A stretch of 64,000 nucleotides of DNA from Gigaspora margarita. Taxonomy: Eukaryota > Glomeromycota > Glomeromycetes > Diversisporales > Gigasporaceae. The notes under the pieces were generated by a model that was not told the origin of the DNA, searched no databases, and saw only the letters and a list, made by a program, of their open reading frames with translations. The DNA lies in assembly GCA_009809945.1 (NCBI GenBank), contig WTPW01000323.1, positions 354,318 to 418,317 on the forward strand, in the 5' to 3' direction. A program made the position numbers and the translations under genes. This document shows, one piece after another, positions 1 to 11,735 of the stretch (within the stretch, counting starts at the first letter, position 1; the number at the start of each line of letters is the position of its first letter).

Positions 1-420
1 ACCACCAAATAACTTAGCTTCTATATTTTTGGTGCTAAAAAAAAAAAGAAAAACCTAATTAGAAAATCGCAATCTTCATAGTACAAAATAGTTTTTCTTA
101 AATTTTTTAACATTTTTTATAAGATACCCTTCTTTCGAAGATGTATTTTATAAAAAGTTCTTGCTCATGCATATCTAACAATCTATTTTTCATGTCAAGG
201 TCTAGAAAACTCCAAAAGAATCTTGCAAAAGAAGACAAAATAATTGCCTATCTTTGAAAGGGCCATGCATTACCAGGTGACATTAATTTTTTAAATTCTT
301 TGTACTATTCGATTCGATGAAGCCCTGGTAATGTATTTGTTTTAAGAAACATTGTATGTTAGATAAGACTTTGGGTGAAAATTATGAAAATCATATGATA
401 AAAAATTAGGTGTGATATCT
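1..420. other. Non-coding AT-rich flank
   Basis: No supportable gene. It contains A- and T-runs and one weak inverted repeat at about 261-341 (ATGCATTACCAGG against CCTGGTAATGTAT). Confidence 0.5.
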
Positions 421-425
421 CAATC

Positions 426-860
426 GACTGATATGAATGTTAATATTAACATTAATATTAATGTTAATATGAATATTCATATTTAACGTTAATATTAACG
501 TTAATATTAAGTCCATATTAACAGTTAATGTTGGTATTAATGTTAAAATGAATGTTCATACTAATGTTAATATTAACGTTAATATTAATGCTCGTATGAA
601 TGATTGCATTAATGTTCAAAAGAAAAATTAACTGCTGTGGAAGTAATTTGCAGTAAAGAAGACATTGACTGCACCCGCCAAGGTTGAGCCAAGAAAAAAA
701 CATAAATGCATTCGCATGAATGTTAATATGATATAAATATTAGTATATGAAAATTGGTATGATTCATATGAACTTTAATATGAACGTTAATATGTTAATA
801 TGAATGTTAATACTAATGAACGTTAGTATCAGGTATTAATAATACGAACGTTATTATTCA
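426..860. repeat. Degenerate TTAATA/AATGTT simple-repeat tract
   Basis: An imperfect six-base rhythm (variants of AATATTAACGTT and ATGAATGTTAAT) runs through this stretch in both orientations, so it can fold on itself. A short open frame on the minus strand within it encodes only Asn/Ile repeats and is low-complexity translation, not a gene. Confidence 0.75.
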
Positions 861-1101
861 AGTATCAGTCTCTAGACTTGAATCAGCAGATCAGCAGTAA
901 TTTTTGTTTACATCAATGCTGATTGACTTATTCATTGATTTACATCATGTGATCTGAACTAATCAATCAGCCATACACTATATAATAGATAATTGATAAA
1001 TTATGTCATATCAAACGATACACAGAAAATTAATTTCTTTTTTACAATTTACTAATTTAATACGTACGTTTTTTTTATATAACAAAAAAACTTATTTCAA
1101 A

Positions 1102-4011
1102 ATGATTAAAACTTACCTGATGAATTTCTTTATTTTATCTTCTTATAAACTGTCATTGGTGTAGAATTAATGTACTGCTTTTATGGAAAATGGCTGATAA
1201 TTACTTAAATAAAAGAAGTCATGTCTTTTATCATTAAATACTGAAGAACAATCATTAATCCCTTCTCAAGTTATCCTTTCAAGCCACCCAAAACCTTTAT
1301 TCAGTTAAATGTTGAAATCATAAATTGGCTTAATTATTATAATAGTACTGTCGATGATGGTGATATTGTACTTCAGAATGCTATTAGATATTTTTCGTTT
1401 CTACAACCAAGTAAGAACCCTATATATTTAAAGATCAATAGAGTCATCTACAAACAAATAATCAAGATCTTTGTAGAAGCAACATTATTATAACTTTGGA
1501 ACTTCACAATAGTAATTTGGATTCCAAAAGAGTAAAAGTGTTACAAGATGCCATCATTAACAATACTTTACAATTTCACAGAATCATCAGAAGATCTTTG
1601 CAATTTTGTTGCAGATGGACTTTATAAGAACACTAATCTAAACTAGTTAGATCTTTCTTGTAATTACCTTGGTTTGATGAGAGGAGAGGATTTGGCAAAA
1701 GTACTTTATCTGAATACTTATAATAGTACTGTCGATGATATTGATAATGTACTTCGGAATGCTATTAGATGTCCTTTAATTACAAGGTTTCTATAACCAA
1801 GTAAGAACATTATATATTTAAAGATCAACAGAGTTATTTACAAACAAATTATCAAAGATTTTTGTAGAAACAGCATTACTATGGCTTTGGAACTTCACAA
1901 TAGTATTTTGGATTCCAAGAGAGTAAAAAGTGATTGACTTTTTTAAATTCTTATATTTCTATGGAATCATCAGAAAATTTTTGCAATTCTGTTGCAGATG
2001 TACTTTGTAAGAACATTAATCTAAACTCATTAGATCTTTTTCGAAATTACCATGCCCTGATGGGAGAAAAGGCTTTGACAAAAGCACTTTATGTGAACAA
2101 TACTTATAATAGTGCTGTCGATGATGGTGATAATGTACTTTGAAAAGCTATTAGATGTTTGTTAATTACAATGCTTCTATAACCAAGTAAGAACCTTATA
2201 TATTTAAAGATCAACGGAGTCATTTACAAACAAATAATCAAAGATCATTGTAGAAGCAACATTATTATGACTTTGAAACTTTACAATAGTAATTTGGATT
2301 CCAAAGAAGTAAAAGTATTACAAGATGCCATTATTAACAATACCTTACAATTCCACAGAATCATCAAAAAATCTTTACAATTTTGTTGCAGATGGACTTT
2401 ATAAGAACACTAATCTAAACTAGTTAGATCTTTCTCGTAATTACCTTGGTTCAATAAGAGGAGAGGCTTTGGCAAAAGTACTTTATCTGAACATACTTAT
2501 AATAGTACTGTCGATGATGTTGAAAATGTACTTCAGAATGCTATTAGATGTCCTTTAATTACAAGGTTTCTACGACCAAGTAAGAACATTATATATTTAA
2601 AGATCAATGGAGTCATTTACAAACAAATTATCAAAGATTTTCGTAAAAATAGCATTACTATGGCTTTGGAACTTCATAATAGTATTTTGGATTCCAAGAG
2701 AGTAAAAAGTATTTGACTTTTTTAAATTCTTATATTTCTACGGAATCATCAAAAAATCTTTGCAATTCTGTTGCAGATGTACTTTGTAAGAACATTAATC
2801 TAAACTCAATAGATCTTTCTCAAAATTACTATGGCCTGATGGGAGGAGAGGCTTTGACAAAAGCACTTTATGTAAATAATACTATAATAGTGCTGTCGAT
2901 GATGGTGATAATGTACTTTGAAAAGCATTTAGATGTTTGTTAATTACAATGCTTCTATAACCAAGTAAGAACCTTATATATTTAAAGATCAATGGAGTCA
3001 TTTACGAACAAATAATCAAAGATTATTGTAGAAGCAACATTATTATGACTTTGGAACTTCACAATAGTAATTTGAATTCCAAAGGAGTAAAAGTATTACA
3101 AGAAGCCATTATTAACAATACCACTTTGACTTCTTTAATTCTATGGACATCAGAAAATCTTTGCAATTACATTTTGTAATCATAATTATTTTGGTCCAGT
3201 GAGAGGAGAGACTTTAGCAAAAACACTTTATGTGAACTATACTTTAATTTCACTGGATCTTGAGGCCAATAATCTTGGTATCATTGGAGGAAAAAGCAAT
3301 AGCAGGAGTGCTGCAACTAAATTATACCCTTACATCATTGTACCTTAGTGAAAATAATCTTAATGATAAAAAAGGAAAAGCATTAGCAAAAGCACTCTAT
3401 TCAAATATTGCTTTAACTACTTTAGATCTTAGCAATAACAATATTCCACCGAAGGCAGAGAAGGATTTGCGGATGAGCTTCGCAAAAACACCACACTCAT
3501 TTCCTTGGTTTTTGATTATAATCTCATTTTTTCAAGAGGCGGAAATGCATGATTAGCAAAGGCATTTATAACAATATCACCTTAACGTCTTTAAGCATTA
3601 GACTAACTAATAGTTCTAATAAAAGAGGAAAGCTTTTGCAAATTTTCAAATGTGGAATTTCATTAGCAAATGCTCTTTGTAAGAATAAAGTTGACTTTTT
3701 TGGATCTTCAACACAATCATATTGGTTCTGATAGACTAAAAATATTAGCAAAAGCACTTTGTAGGAACACAACTTTGATATTGGTTTGAAGGTAAAAAAA
3801 TGTTAGAAAATATTCCTCGTAAGAATGTCGCTTTGACTTATTTGGACCTTATTTAGACCTTTCCAAAAATAGCATTGGTTCTAAGAGTAGAAAAGCACTA
3901 GCAAAAGCTTTTATAAGTACACCACTCTAAATTATTTAGATATTTCTTATAATGATCTTGGTTCTGCATAAGGGTTAGTATTAGCAAAAACACTTTATAG
4001 AAATACTACTC
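1102..4011 (+). pseudogene. F-box/LRR protein pseudogene with amplified middle
   Basis: This is a broken paralogue of the intact minus-strand gene at 59.5-61.1 kb. It begins at an ATG at 1102 followed by a shortened F-box start, then matches the paralogue through the NxHWC and LLW segments (about 1140-1190), the LNTEEQSLI segment, the VDDGDNVL segment and a run of RNI-type LRRs with GGKALAKAL-like cores. Many stops and frameshifts break every frame; fragments of 60-98 codons survive at 1934, 2713 and 3260. The part between the VDDGD segment and the ALYVNNT segment has been duplicated several times. The last recognisable residues (NTTLT) abut a hairpin MITE at 4012, which replaced or cut off the end. 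It is not expected to make a functional protein. Confidence 0.88.
1338..2940 (+). repeat. Tandem ~385 bp duplications inside the LRR pseudogene
   Basis: The phrase TGTCGATGATGGTGATAATG and its variants begin near 1346, 1728, 2115, 2508 and 2893, giving a unit of about 380-395 bp. Alternate units resemble each other most (the fragments starting at 1934 and 2713 are 779 bp apart and nearly the same), so the array looks like a two-unit block of about 780 bp duplicated again. In the intact paralogue this segment occurs once. Unequal crossing-over is the simplest explanation. Confidence 0.8.
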
Positions 4012-4136
4012 TAACTCGTCACTAATAAACTATCCAATATTTATTGTAGTATTGCGATCCAATCTGATAAAAGACTTTTGTCTGATTGGGTTGTGATAAT
4101 ACAATAAATATTAGATGGTTTATTAGTGATGAGTTA
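4012..4136. mobile_element. 125 bp hairpin MITE
   Basis: Nearly the whole element is an inverted repeat: TAACTCGTCACTAATAAAC at the left pairs with GTTTATTAGTGATGAGTTA at the right, and the arms continue through AATATTTATTGTA. The TA at each end would suit a Tc1/mariner-type target duplication. It lies exactly at the truncated end of the LRR pseudogene. Confidence 0.8.
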
Positions 4137-4706
4137 AATTTGTGTACACCTAGACTATGAAATCATGTAATATAATGATATATCAGATATAGCCCAATAA
4201 ATTGGGCTTTTTTCTTTCAAAAATAAATAAATAAATAAAAATAAAAAAGCATTAATTCTGTAAAAAAATTTATTGATTCTTGCAAATCAGAAATACACTT
4301 ACCGTACGGTACTGACTACAGTATCCCCCACTATAATACCCCAATAGAAAAGACCTAGGTACAATTCACTGGGTTGTATTTGTGATTATAGAATAATACC
4401 CGGGTATGTAAATTTCACTTATTACAATACCCCTGTAATAAAGACCCAGGTATAATTCATAATTCATATTTTATACAATATTAATTAAGAATTAAAATTT
4501 CTGTAATTGCTTAACTATAACAGTGCAATTTATTTATGTAACTAAAAAAATTTTAGTTATCATAATACGTAAAAATAAAACATGATAATAAACTTAGTTA
4601 GCAAAGCATGAGCAAAGCTTAAAGGCTTTGCAATTTGAACTTGTATACTTTATTAAATTGCATTCAAATTACTAGTAATTATATGCATTAAAGTCATAGC
4701 CAAAAT

Positions 4707-5054
4707 TTAACAATTCTTTGCATATAAAACTAGATTAAAAAAATAAAAAAATAAAAAAAAATAAATTTTAATAATATAACACATACCGGTATTAATAAAA
4801 TTAATAAAATTAAATTTATTACTTATAGTACTTAATCCCATTCGTTGATATAGTTCAGCTTTTTCTACATTGTAATAACCATCCTCATCATTGCTAATAT
4901 CAAGACTACCATTTTTACTTGCATAATCATCATCATCATCACTTTTATTATATTCACTATCATTAACATGATTATTTTCGCTTTCACTATTATGCCCATA
5001 TTCATTTTCATTAATTTGACACTCATCATCGCTAATCAAATTAATTTCTTTCAC
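4707..5054 (-). CDS. Acidic tail, probable last exon of the transposase
   Basis: An Asp/Glu/Asn/Ser-rich minus-strand frame starts just after a TTTAG acceptor-like sequence at about 5055 and contains EINLISDDECQINENE and a run of five Asp. Acidic C-termini are usual in pogo/CENP-B-like proteins. Joining it to the Ser/Asn-rich segment ending at 6455 would place the 1.34 kb palindrome at 5064-6405 inside an intron. It could instead be an independent low-complexity frame; the residues after about 4800 are hydrophobic and probably not coding. Confidence 0.4.
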   Translation of the reverse strand: MKEINLISDDECQINENEYGHNSESENNHVNDSEYNKSDDDDDYASKNGSLDISNDEDGYYNVEKAELYQRMGLSTISNKFNFINFINTGMCYIIKIYFFLFFYFFNLVLYAKNC

Positions 5055-5381
5055 TAAATTTAATTAATTGATGATCTGCCAGTCAACTGAAGAATGATCA
5101 TAGTGTAACATAATGCAAATCACTATGTAAATCACTTATAGCAGAAATGTCCAGATAACCCAAGGAAAAATATTTTTTTTACTAAGTTAACAAGACATAC
5201 CGACTAATTGAAAGTTATAGAGCTCATTATTATGAATCTAAAGGTGGTGAGATCATCAAAATCGGCCCAGTAGATGCTGAGATATCCTCGAAATACGATT
5301 GGGCGACTATATAAAATTCTATGTAAACAAACATTTGTTTGCATAAAATTTTACATAGTCGCCCAATCATTTTTGATGATA

Positions 5382-5490
5382 TGGGGTCTGTTCCTTGAAT
5401 TTTTTTTAAAAAATAGATTTACTATGTTTTTCTTAATAAAAATCCTGTGTAACAATGTCTCGTAGAGTCATTTTCAAGGCACAGACCCCA
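5382..5490. mobile_element. TA-flanked mini-MITE (TGGGGTCTG ends)
   Basis: Ends TGGGGTCTGTTCCTTGAA and TTCAAGGCACAGACCCCA are inverted, flanked by TA on both sides (5380-5381 and 5491-5492). It interrupts arm sequence of the 5064-6405 palindrome; removing it restores the GATATCTCAGCATC-like arm. Confidence 0.7.
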
Positions 5491-5509
5491 TATCTCTGCA
5501 TCTACTGGG

Positions 5510-5795
5510 TAGGGTTCTGCAATTTGATTTGATCTTCAAATATTTGAATCAAATATTTGATCAAATTCAAATTCAAATTTGACTATATTTGATTTGATCA
5601 AATTCAAATCTGGCCAAATTTGATTTGATTTGACAAATATTTGATTTGATATGAAAATTACTATTAAAAATTCAAATTCAAATCAAATTCAAATCCAAAT
5701 ATTTGAATCAAATCAAATTCAAATCAGGGTCAATTTGATTTGATCAAATTCAAATTGACCCAATATTTGATTTGATTTGAATTTGAGGAACCCTA
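5510..5795. mobile_element. hAT-type MITE built of CAAATCAAAT motifs, copy 1
   Basis: Ends are TAGGGTTCTGCAA and, inward from the right, TAGGGTTCCTCAAATTC. The flanks CTACTGGG and CTACCAGG (6 of 8 matching) look like an aged 8-bp target duplication. The interior is almost entirely TTTGATTTGA / TCAAATCAAA words in both directions. Copy 2 lies at 33123-33401. Confidence 0.85.
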
Positions 5796-6452
5796 CTACC
5801 AGGCCAATTTTAATGATCTCACCACCTTTAGATTCGTCATAATGTGCTCTACAACTTTCAATTAGTCGGCATGATTTGTTAACTTAGTAAAAAAATATTT
5901 TTCCTTGGGTAAACATGGCATTTCCACTATAATATTCTATATTATAGTCAGAAATGTCACGTTCACCCAAGGAAAATATTTTTTTGCTAAGTTAACAAGT
6001 CATGCCGACTAATTGAAAGTTATAGAGCTCATTATGGTGAATTTAAAGGTGGTAAGATCATTAAAATTGGCCCAGTAGATGCTGAGATATCATCAAAAAA
6101 TGATTGTGCGACTATGTGAAATTTTATGCAAACTAATGTTTGTTTACATAGAATTTTACATAGTCGCCCAATCGTATTTCGAGGATATCTCAGCATCTAC
6201 TGGGCCGATTTTGATGATCTCACCACCTTTAGATTCGCCATAATGAGCTCTACAACTTTCAATTAGTCGGCATGACTTGTTAACTTAGTAAAAAATTATT
6301 TTTCATTGGGTTATCTGTACATTTCCGCTATAAGTAATTTACATAGTGATTTGCATCACATTACACTATGATCATTCTTCAGTTGACTGGTGGATCATCA
6401 ATTAAGTTACTAGAATTATTTAATATACTGTATAAACTTATTAATTTTAATG

Positions 6453-6880
6453 TTAAATTTTACCTGTATTAGTATTAAAACGTTCACTTGTACTGACATT
6501 CAAACTTTCATTCGTATTATCACTAGAACCTTCTTCCGTATTAGTGCTAGAACCTTCTGCTATATTAGTGCTAGAACCTCCTGCCATATTAGTGCTAGAA
6601 CCTTCACTAATTTCATCTTGAATATATATATAATTGCGCGAATTTGTTTGTGGTCCAAGTTGATCATAGTCGAAAATTAGATGGTCTTCTTTTCCATCCC
6701 GTGAATTAGAAATACCACAGCACTTAAAAGATTTATGAATAAGAGCAGGATCTATATTGTTCCATGCATCTAATACCTATTGAGCAACTAAATTGTATGC
6801 GGGACGTTGAATACAACCTTTTTTGATAAAAGTATGAATTTCACTGGGCATTCAATCATTATAGTAATTTCGCACCTATA
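6453..6880 (-). pseudogene. pogo-like transposase, C-terminal part
   Basis: The minus strand resumes the transposase with NYYND, RPAYNLVAQ, VLDAWNNIDPALIHKSFK and CCGISNSRDG, the conserved tail of Tigger/CENP-B-like proteins, then a Ser/Asn/Thr-rich segment made of repeated EGSSTN units (three near-identical 30 bp copies at about 6535-6610). Stops replace probable Trp codons (TGA near 6855, TAG near 6777). The frame closes at 6453 right after a GTAAAA sequence that could be a splice donor leading to the acidic exon at 4.7-5.05 kb. Confidence 0.75.
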
Positions 6881-7407
6881 TTAAGGGTAGAGTGTATGTA
6901 GATCATTTTTATATAGTTTTATATGATGTTTTGAAATTTTCATAAAAAATTGATATATGCCACTAATAAAACTTTTTTAAATTACAACTAATTTTTATTA
7001 AAATTTCACAAAATATAAATAAAACAATTTATCTATTATAGTAAAATTTTGAACTATTATTATATTTTAAAAAAAAGTAGTTGTATATATTACAAAGTTT
7101 TTCTGGGTTGGCCCAAATTTTTCTGGGTTGCACAAAATCGCTAATTCTGATTGGTCAGTTTACACAAATTTATAAGTTAGTTATATTACTAAATTTTAAT
7201 ACCTAATCTTTAAAAAATTATATCTCACTAAGTTTTGACCAATTTTAATAATTTTACTATCATTAGAATTAGAAAAACCTGCTCTACAAACTTTTCTTAA
7301 GGGTTATAATTAGTTTACTTAATATAATTTTTCATAAAATTAAATATAAAAAAATTTCTTCATTTATTTTATATATAATTTTAAATTAGTACCCTCTACC
7401 CTTAAAT
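6881..7407. mobile_element. Inverted-repeat element with TTAA ends
   Basis: Begins TTAAGGGTAGAG and ends CTCTACCCTTAA, with an AT-rich, non-coding interior. It lies within the interval that separates the catalytic and C-terminal parts of the transposase. The terminal TTAA resembles a piggyBac-type target, but the next bases do not match the usual piggyBac end, so the superfamily is left open. Confidence 0.6.
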
Positions 7408-7635
7408 AAATAAATAAAAATAAATATATTAGTAATATATTTATTAATAATAATTTGTACATATACCTCATGTTATTTTTCTTAATTTTGCTCCTGCCTT
7501 ATAATTACCATCCTTTGAACAATTATTATATGGCAGGGTGAAACCTGAGTTTGTAAAATAGATCATCGAATGAGGGTAAATCTGCTTTTATTATAATAAT
7601 ATAATAAAAAACTTAATAAACTGTGGAATTTACCC

Positions 7636-8704
7636 TAACCTGATCTAGCAGAATTCACTCTTACCCTTGTTTTAAATAATTTGTTAATAGCAACATCCAA
7701 TGGTTGAACTTTTGAGGTTAAACTTAACAGAATTACAGCTAAATTTGTATTTTTTTCAGAGAACTGACATTTAACAATATCTGTAATATGACCAGCAAAT
7801 GAATCTAAAACTAAAAGTGAACGTAGGTCTACGGATCTTGATCGCAAATTCCACACATTTTCAATCTACCATAACATCTCATCTTCATTCATCCATCCTT
7901 TAGAATTTGTACGCACAAAAACTCTAGCAGGAAATACTTGACATGGAACATTAACTAATTTAAAGATAATAACTGGAGGCAATTTGGTTCCATTGGCTAA
8001 ACAAATAAGTATGATAGTAAAACACGATTTTTCATGTTCACAGGTCCAAATTGAAACTGTATTTGCACCACAATTATCAATTGTAGTATTATTTGGAAAA
8101 TCGAATAATAATGGAGTTTCGTCTATATTACCCATTAAGGAAAAAGGATAATTATATTGAATTTGATGATACAGTACAAAGCTTAAAAACTCTTGTTGTT
8201 GCAATTGCAAATCTTCAGGGAGTTTTTGTGCTACAGATGTTTGACGCTGATTACTTAATTTGTAATGAGTCATAACGCCATCAACCCACTTATTGCTAAA
8301 TTTACTTTTTGTAATACCAGGATAATAAGTAATATAGGGTGATTTTTGAGATAACGTTTTGGCCTTAATTTGTATCATAGCACGAGTCACAGATTTTAGC
8401 TTACTGCATAATTCTTGTACCCAACTAAAAATTGCTTTCTCTAACTCAGGATATTTAGATGGTTTTCTCTTATTCATTCATTTGATATGAGATGCAACAT
8501 TCATTAACTCTTTTTTTTTTTACGCCAATCTCTTACTTGTTTTGGTTCAATATTAAATTTGGTAGCTGTTGCTCAAACACTCTGACTTGGGTGCTTTTCA
8601 AGGTATGTAACTATAGCAAGTTTTTCACGTGCATTCCATTGTTATCTACTTTTATTTGTTGCTCTTGCGTGTTCACAATTTTTATTTCCATGAACGTGTA
8701 CCAT
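7636..8704 (-). pseudogene. pogo/Tigger-like transposase, N-terminal and catalytic part
   Basis: Reading from an ATG at 8704, a helix-turn-helix region appears (REKLAIVTYLEKHP, then EPKQVRDWRKKK), followed by a CENP-B-type DNA-binding segment and a DDE catalytic core. The three catalytic Asp contexts are visible: GNIDETPLLFDFP, RSLLVLDSFAGHITDIVK and KVQPLDVAINKLFK. In pogo elements this enzyme cuts and rejoins the terminal repeats. In-frame stops occur near 8640 (TAA), 8577 (TGA) and 7863-7865 (TAG, at a position that is probably Trp in relatives), and an A-tract indel breaks the frame near 8515. After the third Asp the homology stops at about 7660 and resumes at 6880, so roughly 780 bp has been inserted. 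Confidence 0.82.
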
Positions 8705-9058
8705 TGTAACTTTAAAAGGTTAACAAGTAAAAAAAAAATTGATTTCTTTTTAAACCGTGATTTTTTCTGCCTATTATGCATTTATGATGTAATTTATAAC
8801 GTACTCACAGTATATAAATATATTAATTATTTTAATTATGATTGGTAAATCATATACTGTGGCTATGCTATAAATTATATCACGATGCCGCCCTGTATAA
8901 TTTTATAATAACCATGTAAAGGACCCTCTCGCTATAGTATCCCCATTACAAAATACCCTCATACTTGTATATCCCCCTGTAAATAGTACCTGGGTGGGTA
9001 TTATTTAATAAATTTGGCGGTTGATTGAAAAATACTCAGGGTAATGTAGTCAGTGCTG

Positions 9059-10351
9059 TACAGTACTGATCAAAAAAAATAATATATTAAAATCTTAATC
9101 ATATATTAGATTCTTAATTATAACTCATTTTGGAAAACAAATAATTCTTTACTCTTAAAAAACAAAATCGTCAAGAACCTCTGCTTCATCCAGTGATTTG
9201 CTAATGGCCATCTTTGATCACTTTTAGTGATCTCTCGTGTATTGATGCGCTTGCTTATGTACATGTGATCTGAGTGTTTTGTATAGTGGTCAATAATTCC
9301 TTTGTAATATAATCAGGTTTAAAATTGCACCCTAAGATCATTAATTTATTAGCATTTAAATTTAAGTTATATTTCATCTGAATAACCAGAACTGTTAGCG
9401 CATTTATACTATTAATCAAGTTTTATTAATATTTATTGTGGTAGGACACTTTTTTGGATTTTCATTAACGCATCACTTTATCAATTTGACATCCATAGCT
9501 CCAAAAGTGAATTCTAATCTCGATCACTTGCAATCTTTACTGTAGGCAGTGTTTAAATTTTATTTCTCAGTATCCTCAAAGAAAAGTTTTTTACAAACTT
9601 TAATAATCAAAATAAAGTTCTCTTATTTTGAGAACATTTTGCATAGATAAAATGTTCTCAAAATATTGTTACTATTAAATAATTAAACTACTACACCTTT
9701 TTTTTTTACTACTATAATCAGGTTTAAACTATTTAATAAAATTGTAAGCAGCACTTTCAAATTTTCAATGGTACTTTAAACTGGTTGTCTCTCAATTTCC
9801 TAAAAACTATTTACCTGCCAACTTGTTTCCTCGAAACTATAATGCTGACAAGTTATTTTATCTATAGCACATTTTTTTGATAAGACATATATTTGATATT
9901 ACATGTTTCTATCCTTTTAAAAAGGCATCCCCTGGCAATTTTGTTACAATTGATGATCAAAACATGATTATATCAATATTTGTTAATTGAAAAATAAAAA
10001 TTTAATATAAAGATATATCATGAAAAAATTTATCAAACAATTTATTGTTAGCGAAGCTTTATTTCATTATATATTTTAAGCAGTAATTCTATTTATTATT
10101 TTGTCAACATTCTTTTTATTAGACACACTTACAACCTTAGTCCATATTAAATTAAACAAACAATTAACTTCTATAAAATTAATTTATATACAAGATACAG
10201 TTAAAGAATTAAATAAAATCAAAGTTTGTATTCTTAATAGCAAAATGTTATATTCTTGATAAGTATTTTAAAGTGTGCAAATAAATTACCTGGACAATAA
10301 TTGATTCAAGAAAACCAATGGACTATTGATTCAAGCAAACCAACCAAATGA
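9059..10351. other. Non-coding AT-rich stretch
   Basis: No gene supported. One perfect 17 bp stem hairpin lies at 9624-9665 (listed separately) and a short direct repeat of ATTGATTCAAG occurs near 10297 and 10325. Confidence 0.5.
9624..9665. repeat. Perfect 17 bp stem-loop
   Basis: TATTTTGAGAACATTTT is followed after 8 bases by its exact reverse complement. Function unknown; it may be a solo MITE fragment. Confidence 0.7.
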
Positions 10352-10786
10352 AAGTCTAACCATAAGTCACTAGTAGAACTTAAATCTATTATAAACATTT
10401 TTGAGGTTATTGAAACTAAAGTATTGTTGAATATTGTTGAGTATAAATACGAGAACAATAGTGAAACCTATTCTTATATACTTTTAAGATCATTGTCGTG
10501 TACTGCAAATAATATTGTGTTTATATATTGTCTACCAGGACCCCAAAATATACATAGATAGGTCAGGTATGAGTTTGCTTATTTTTGAGGTTTTTTATAC
10601 AGATCTTTTCTATTTATAGTAATTTTTTTGCTTATTTTTAAAGTTTTTTCCACAGATCTTTCCTTTTTTAGTAAACCTATAATTAACCTGACCTATCTAT
10701 GTATATTTTGGGGTCCTTGTCTACCCATTAGAATTCAGGATCCAAATATGATCCAGAAAACTGAGATTTTGTTGTGTATAATATAA
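10352..10786 (+). pseudogene. Unknown ORF fragment split by a MITE
   Basis: A frame with ordinary-looking residues (KSLVELKSIINIFEVIE, then EYKYENNSETYSYILLRSL) runs to position 10536, where a 181 bp MITE with perfect 8-bp target duplication sits. Dropping the MITE and one duplication keeps the same frame (CLPIRIQDPNMIQKTEIL) to a TAA at 10784-10786, 82 codons in total. No start codon is seen and a TGA lies just upstream, so it is probably the tail of a decayed gene. I do not recognise the family. Confidence 0.35.
10537..10717. mobile_element. 181 bp hAT-type MITE with perfect 8-bp TSD
   Basis: Ends AGGACCCCAAAATATACATA and its near-exact complement. The flanks TGTCTACC (10529-10536 and 10718-10725) are identical 8-bp target duplications, the hallmark of hAT insertion. 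The arms are well preserved, suggesting a fairly recent insertion. Confidence 0.92.
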
Positions 10787-11074
10787 AATTTCTAAGTGTA
10801 ATATGTTTTATATAAAAGTTATGTTTTTTTATGAAGCACTAAATTTTAATAGCAGATAGTAAATTAAATAAATCAGCCAATCAGAATGAGAACTGCAATA
10901 ATTACATCAGGAATCAATCTGCTCATATGTTAGGATTAGCCTTATTTTGAGTTAGTGTTAATTAGAATTATATGTCAGAGAAATAATCATCGAAATATTT
11001 TATCTAAGAAAAGGATTGTCAAAACAAGTATATGTCTTATCAGAAAAAAAGTGATATAGTTGAATAGCGTATCA

Positions 11075-11688
11075 CATTGGGGTGCGCGGTATACTTTGTA
11101 AATCAAAATTATGTGTGGATTCCTTATTTTTTAAATAAGCGATGATTTTGGTGATTATTAATAGATGAACTACATAATATGTTTTTTATATATAAAATCG
11201 TGCTTCACTTCTTTAGATGCATGGGTTGTTTATCTTTTCTTATCAGGAAAATTTTACAACTAAGTGATTCTTATGCGTAGTTTTTACAAAGTTATGAGTT
11301 TTTTTTTGCTATTTATTGGAAACCACTTTTTTTCTGTCTCTTTTTAAATGTGCAATTTTTAATTAAATTAATCAAACAAAATTGAATACACTGGTAATTC
11401 TTTCAACTAAATATAAATTTTGCTTCATAACTTGTTCTTTGGAACTTAATATTTACTTTTACAAAATTTGGATTCGAAAAAATTAATTTTAAAGGCTGTG
11501 CATCTAAATAATGTTTTGAACTTGTGTGTTAAAGAATAAACACTGGTTCCAATTAAAGAATACAAATACCTTGTAAAATACATATTCGATATTCTGTTAT
11601 ACAACATTTCAAAAAACATTCTTCAATAATAATTTTATATGATATCACGTATAGTTTTGATATACATAGTATACCGCACACCCCAGTG
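11075..11688. mobile_element. 614 bp terminal-inverted-repeat element
   Basis: Ends CATTGGGGTGCGCGGTATAC and, from the right, CACTGGGGTGTGCGGTATAC; the TIR extends about 35 bp. The interior is AT-rich with no coding frame. The target duplication is not clear. Confidence 0.75.
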
Positions 11689-11735
11689 TCACATTATTGT
11701 ATCAGGAAAACAAGTTAGCAGATAAATAAACATTG

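Larger units (their letters stand above)
5064..6405. mobile_element. 1.34 kb palindromic element
   Basis: Outer ends TTAATTGATGATC and GATCATCAATTAA are inverted, and the arms match for over 200 bp (5064-5300 against 6175-6405), including GGCCCAGTAGATGCTGAGAT and its complement. A second inverted copy of the same arm material lies inside (5790-6085). The centre carries two other nested MITEs. No coding capacity is seen. Confidence 0.82.
4307..9058 (-). mobile_element. pogo/Tigger-like DNA transposon, degraded
   Basis: Terminal inverted repeats are CGGTACTGACTACAGTATCC at the left and, read inward from the right, CAGCACTGACTACATTACCC. Each end is flanked by TA (4305-4306 and 9059-9060), as expected for Tc1/mariner/pogo elements. 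AATACCC-like motifs recur just inside both ends. It carries a minus-strand transposase relic and has been invaded by at least three smaller elements (5064-6405, with two more nested inside it, and 6881-7407). Confidence 0.82.

Noticed and set aside
4193..4215. Rho-independent-terminator-like hairpin (AGCCCAAT/ATTGGGCT then T-run)
   Set aside because: Eukaryotic context with no adjacent bacterial or organellar gene; most likely chance or part of a MITE.
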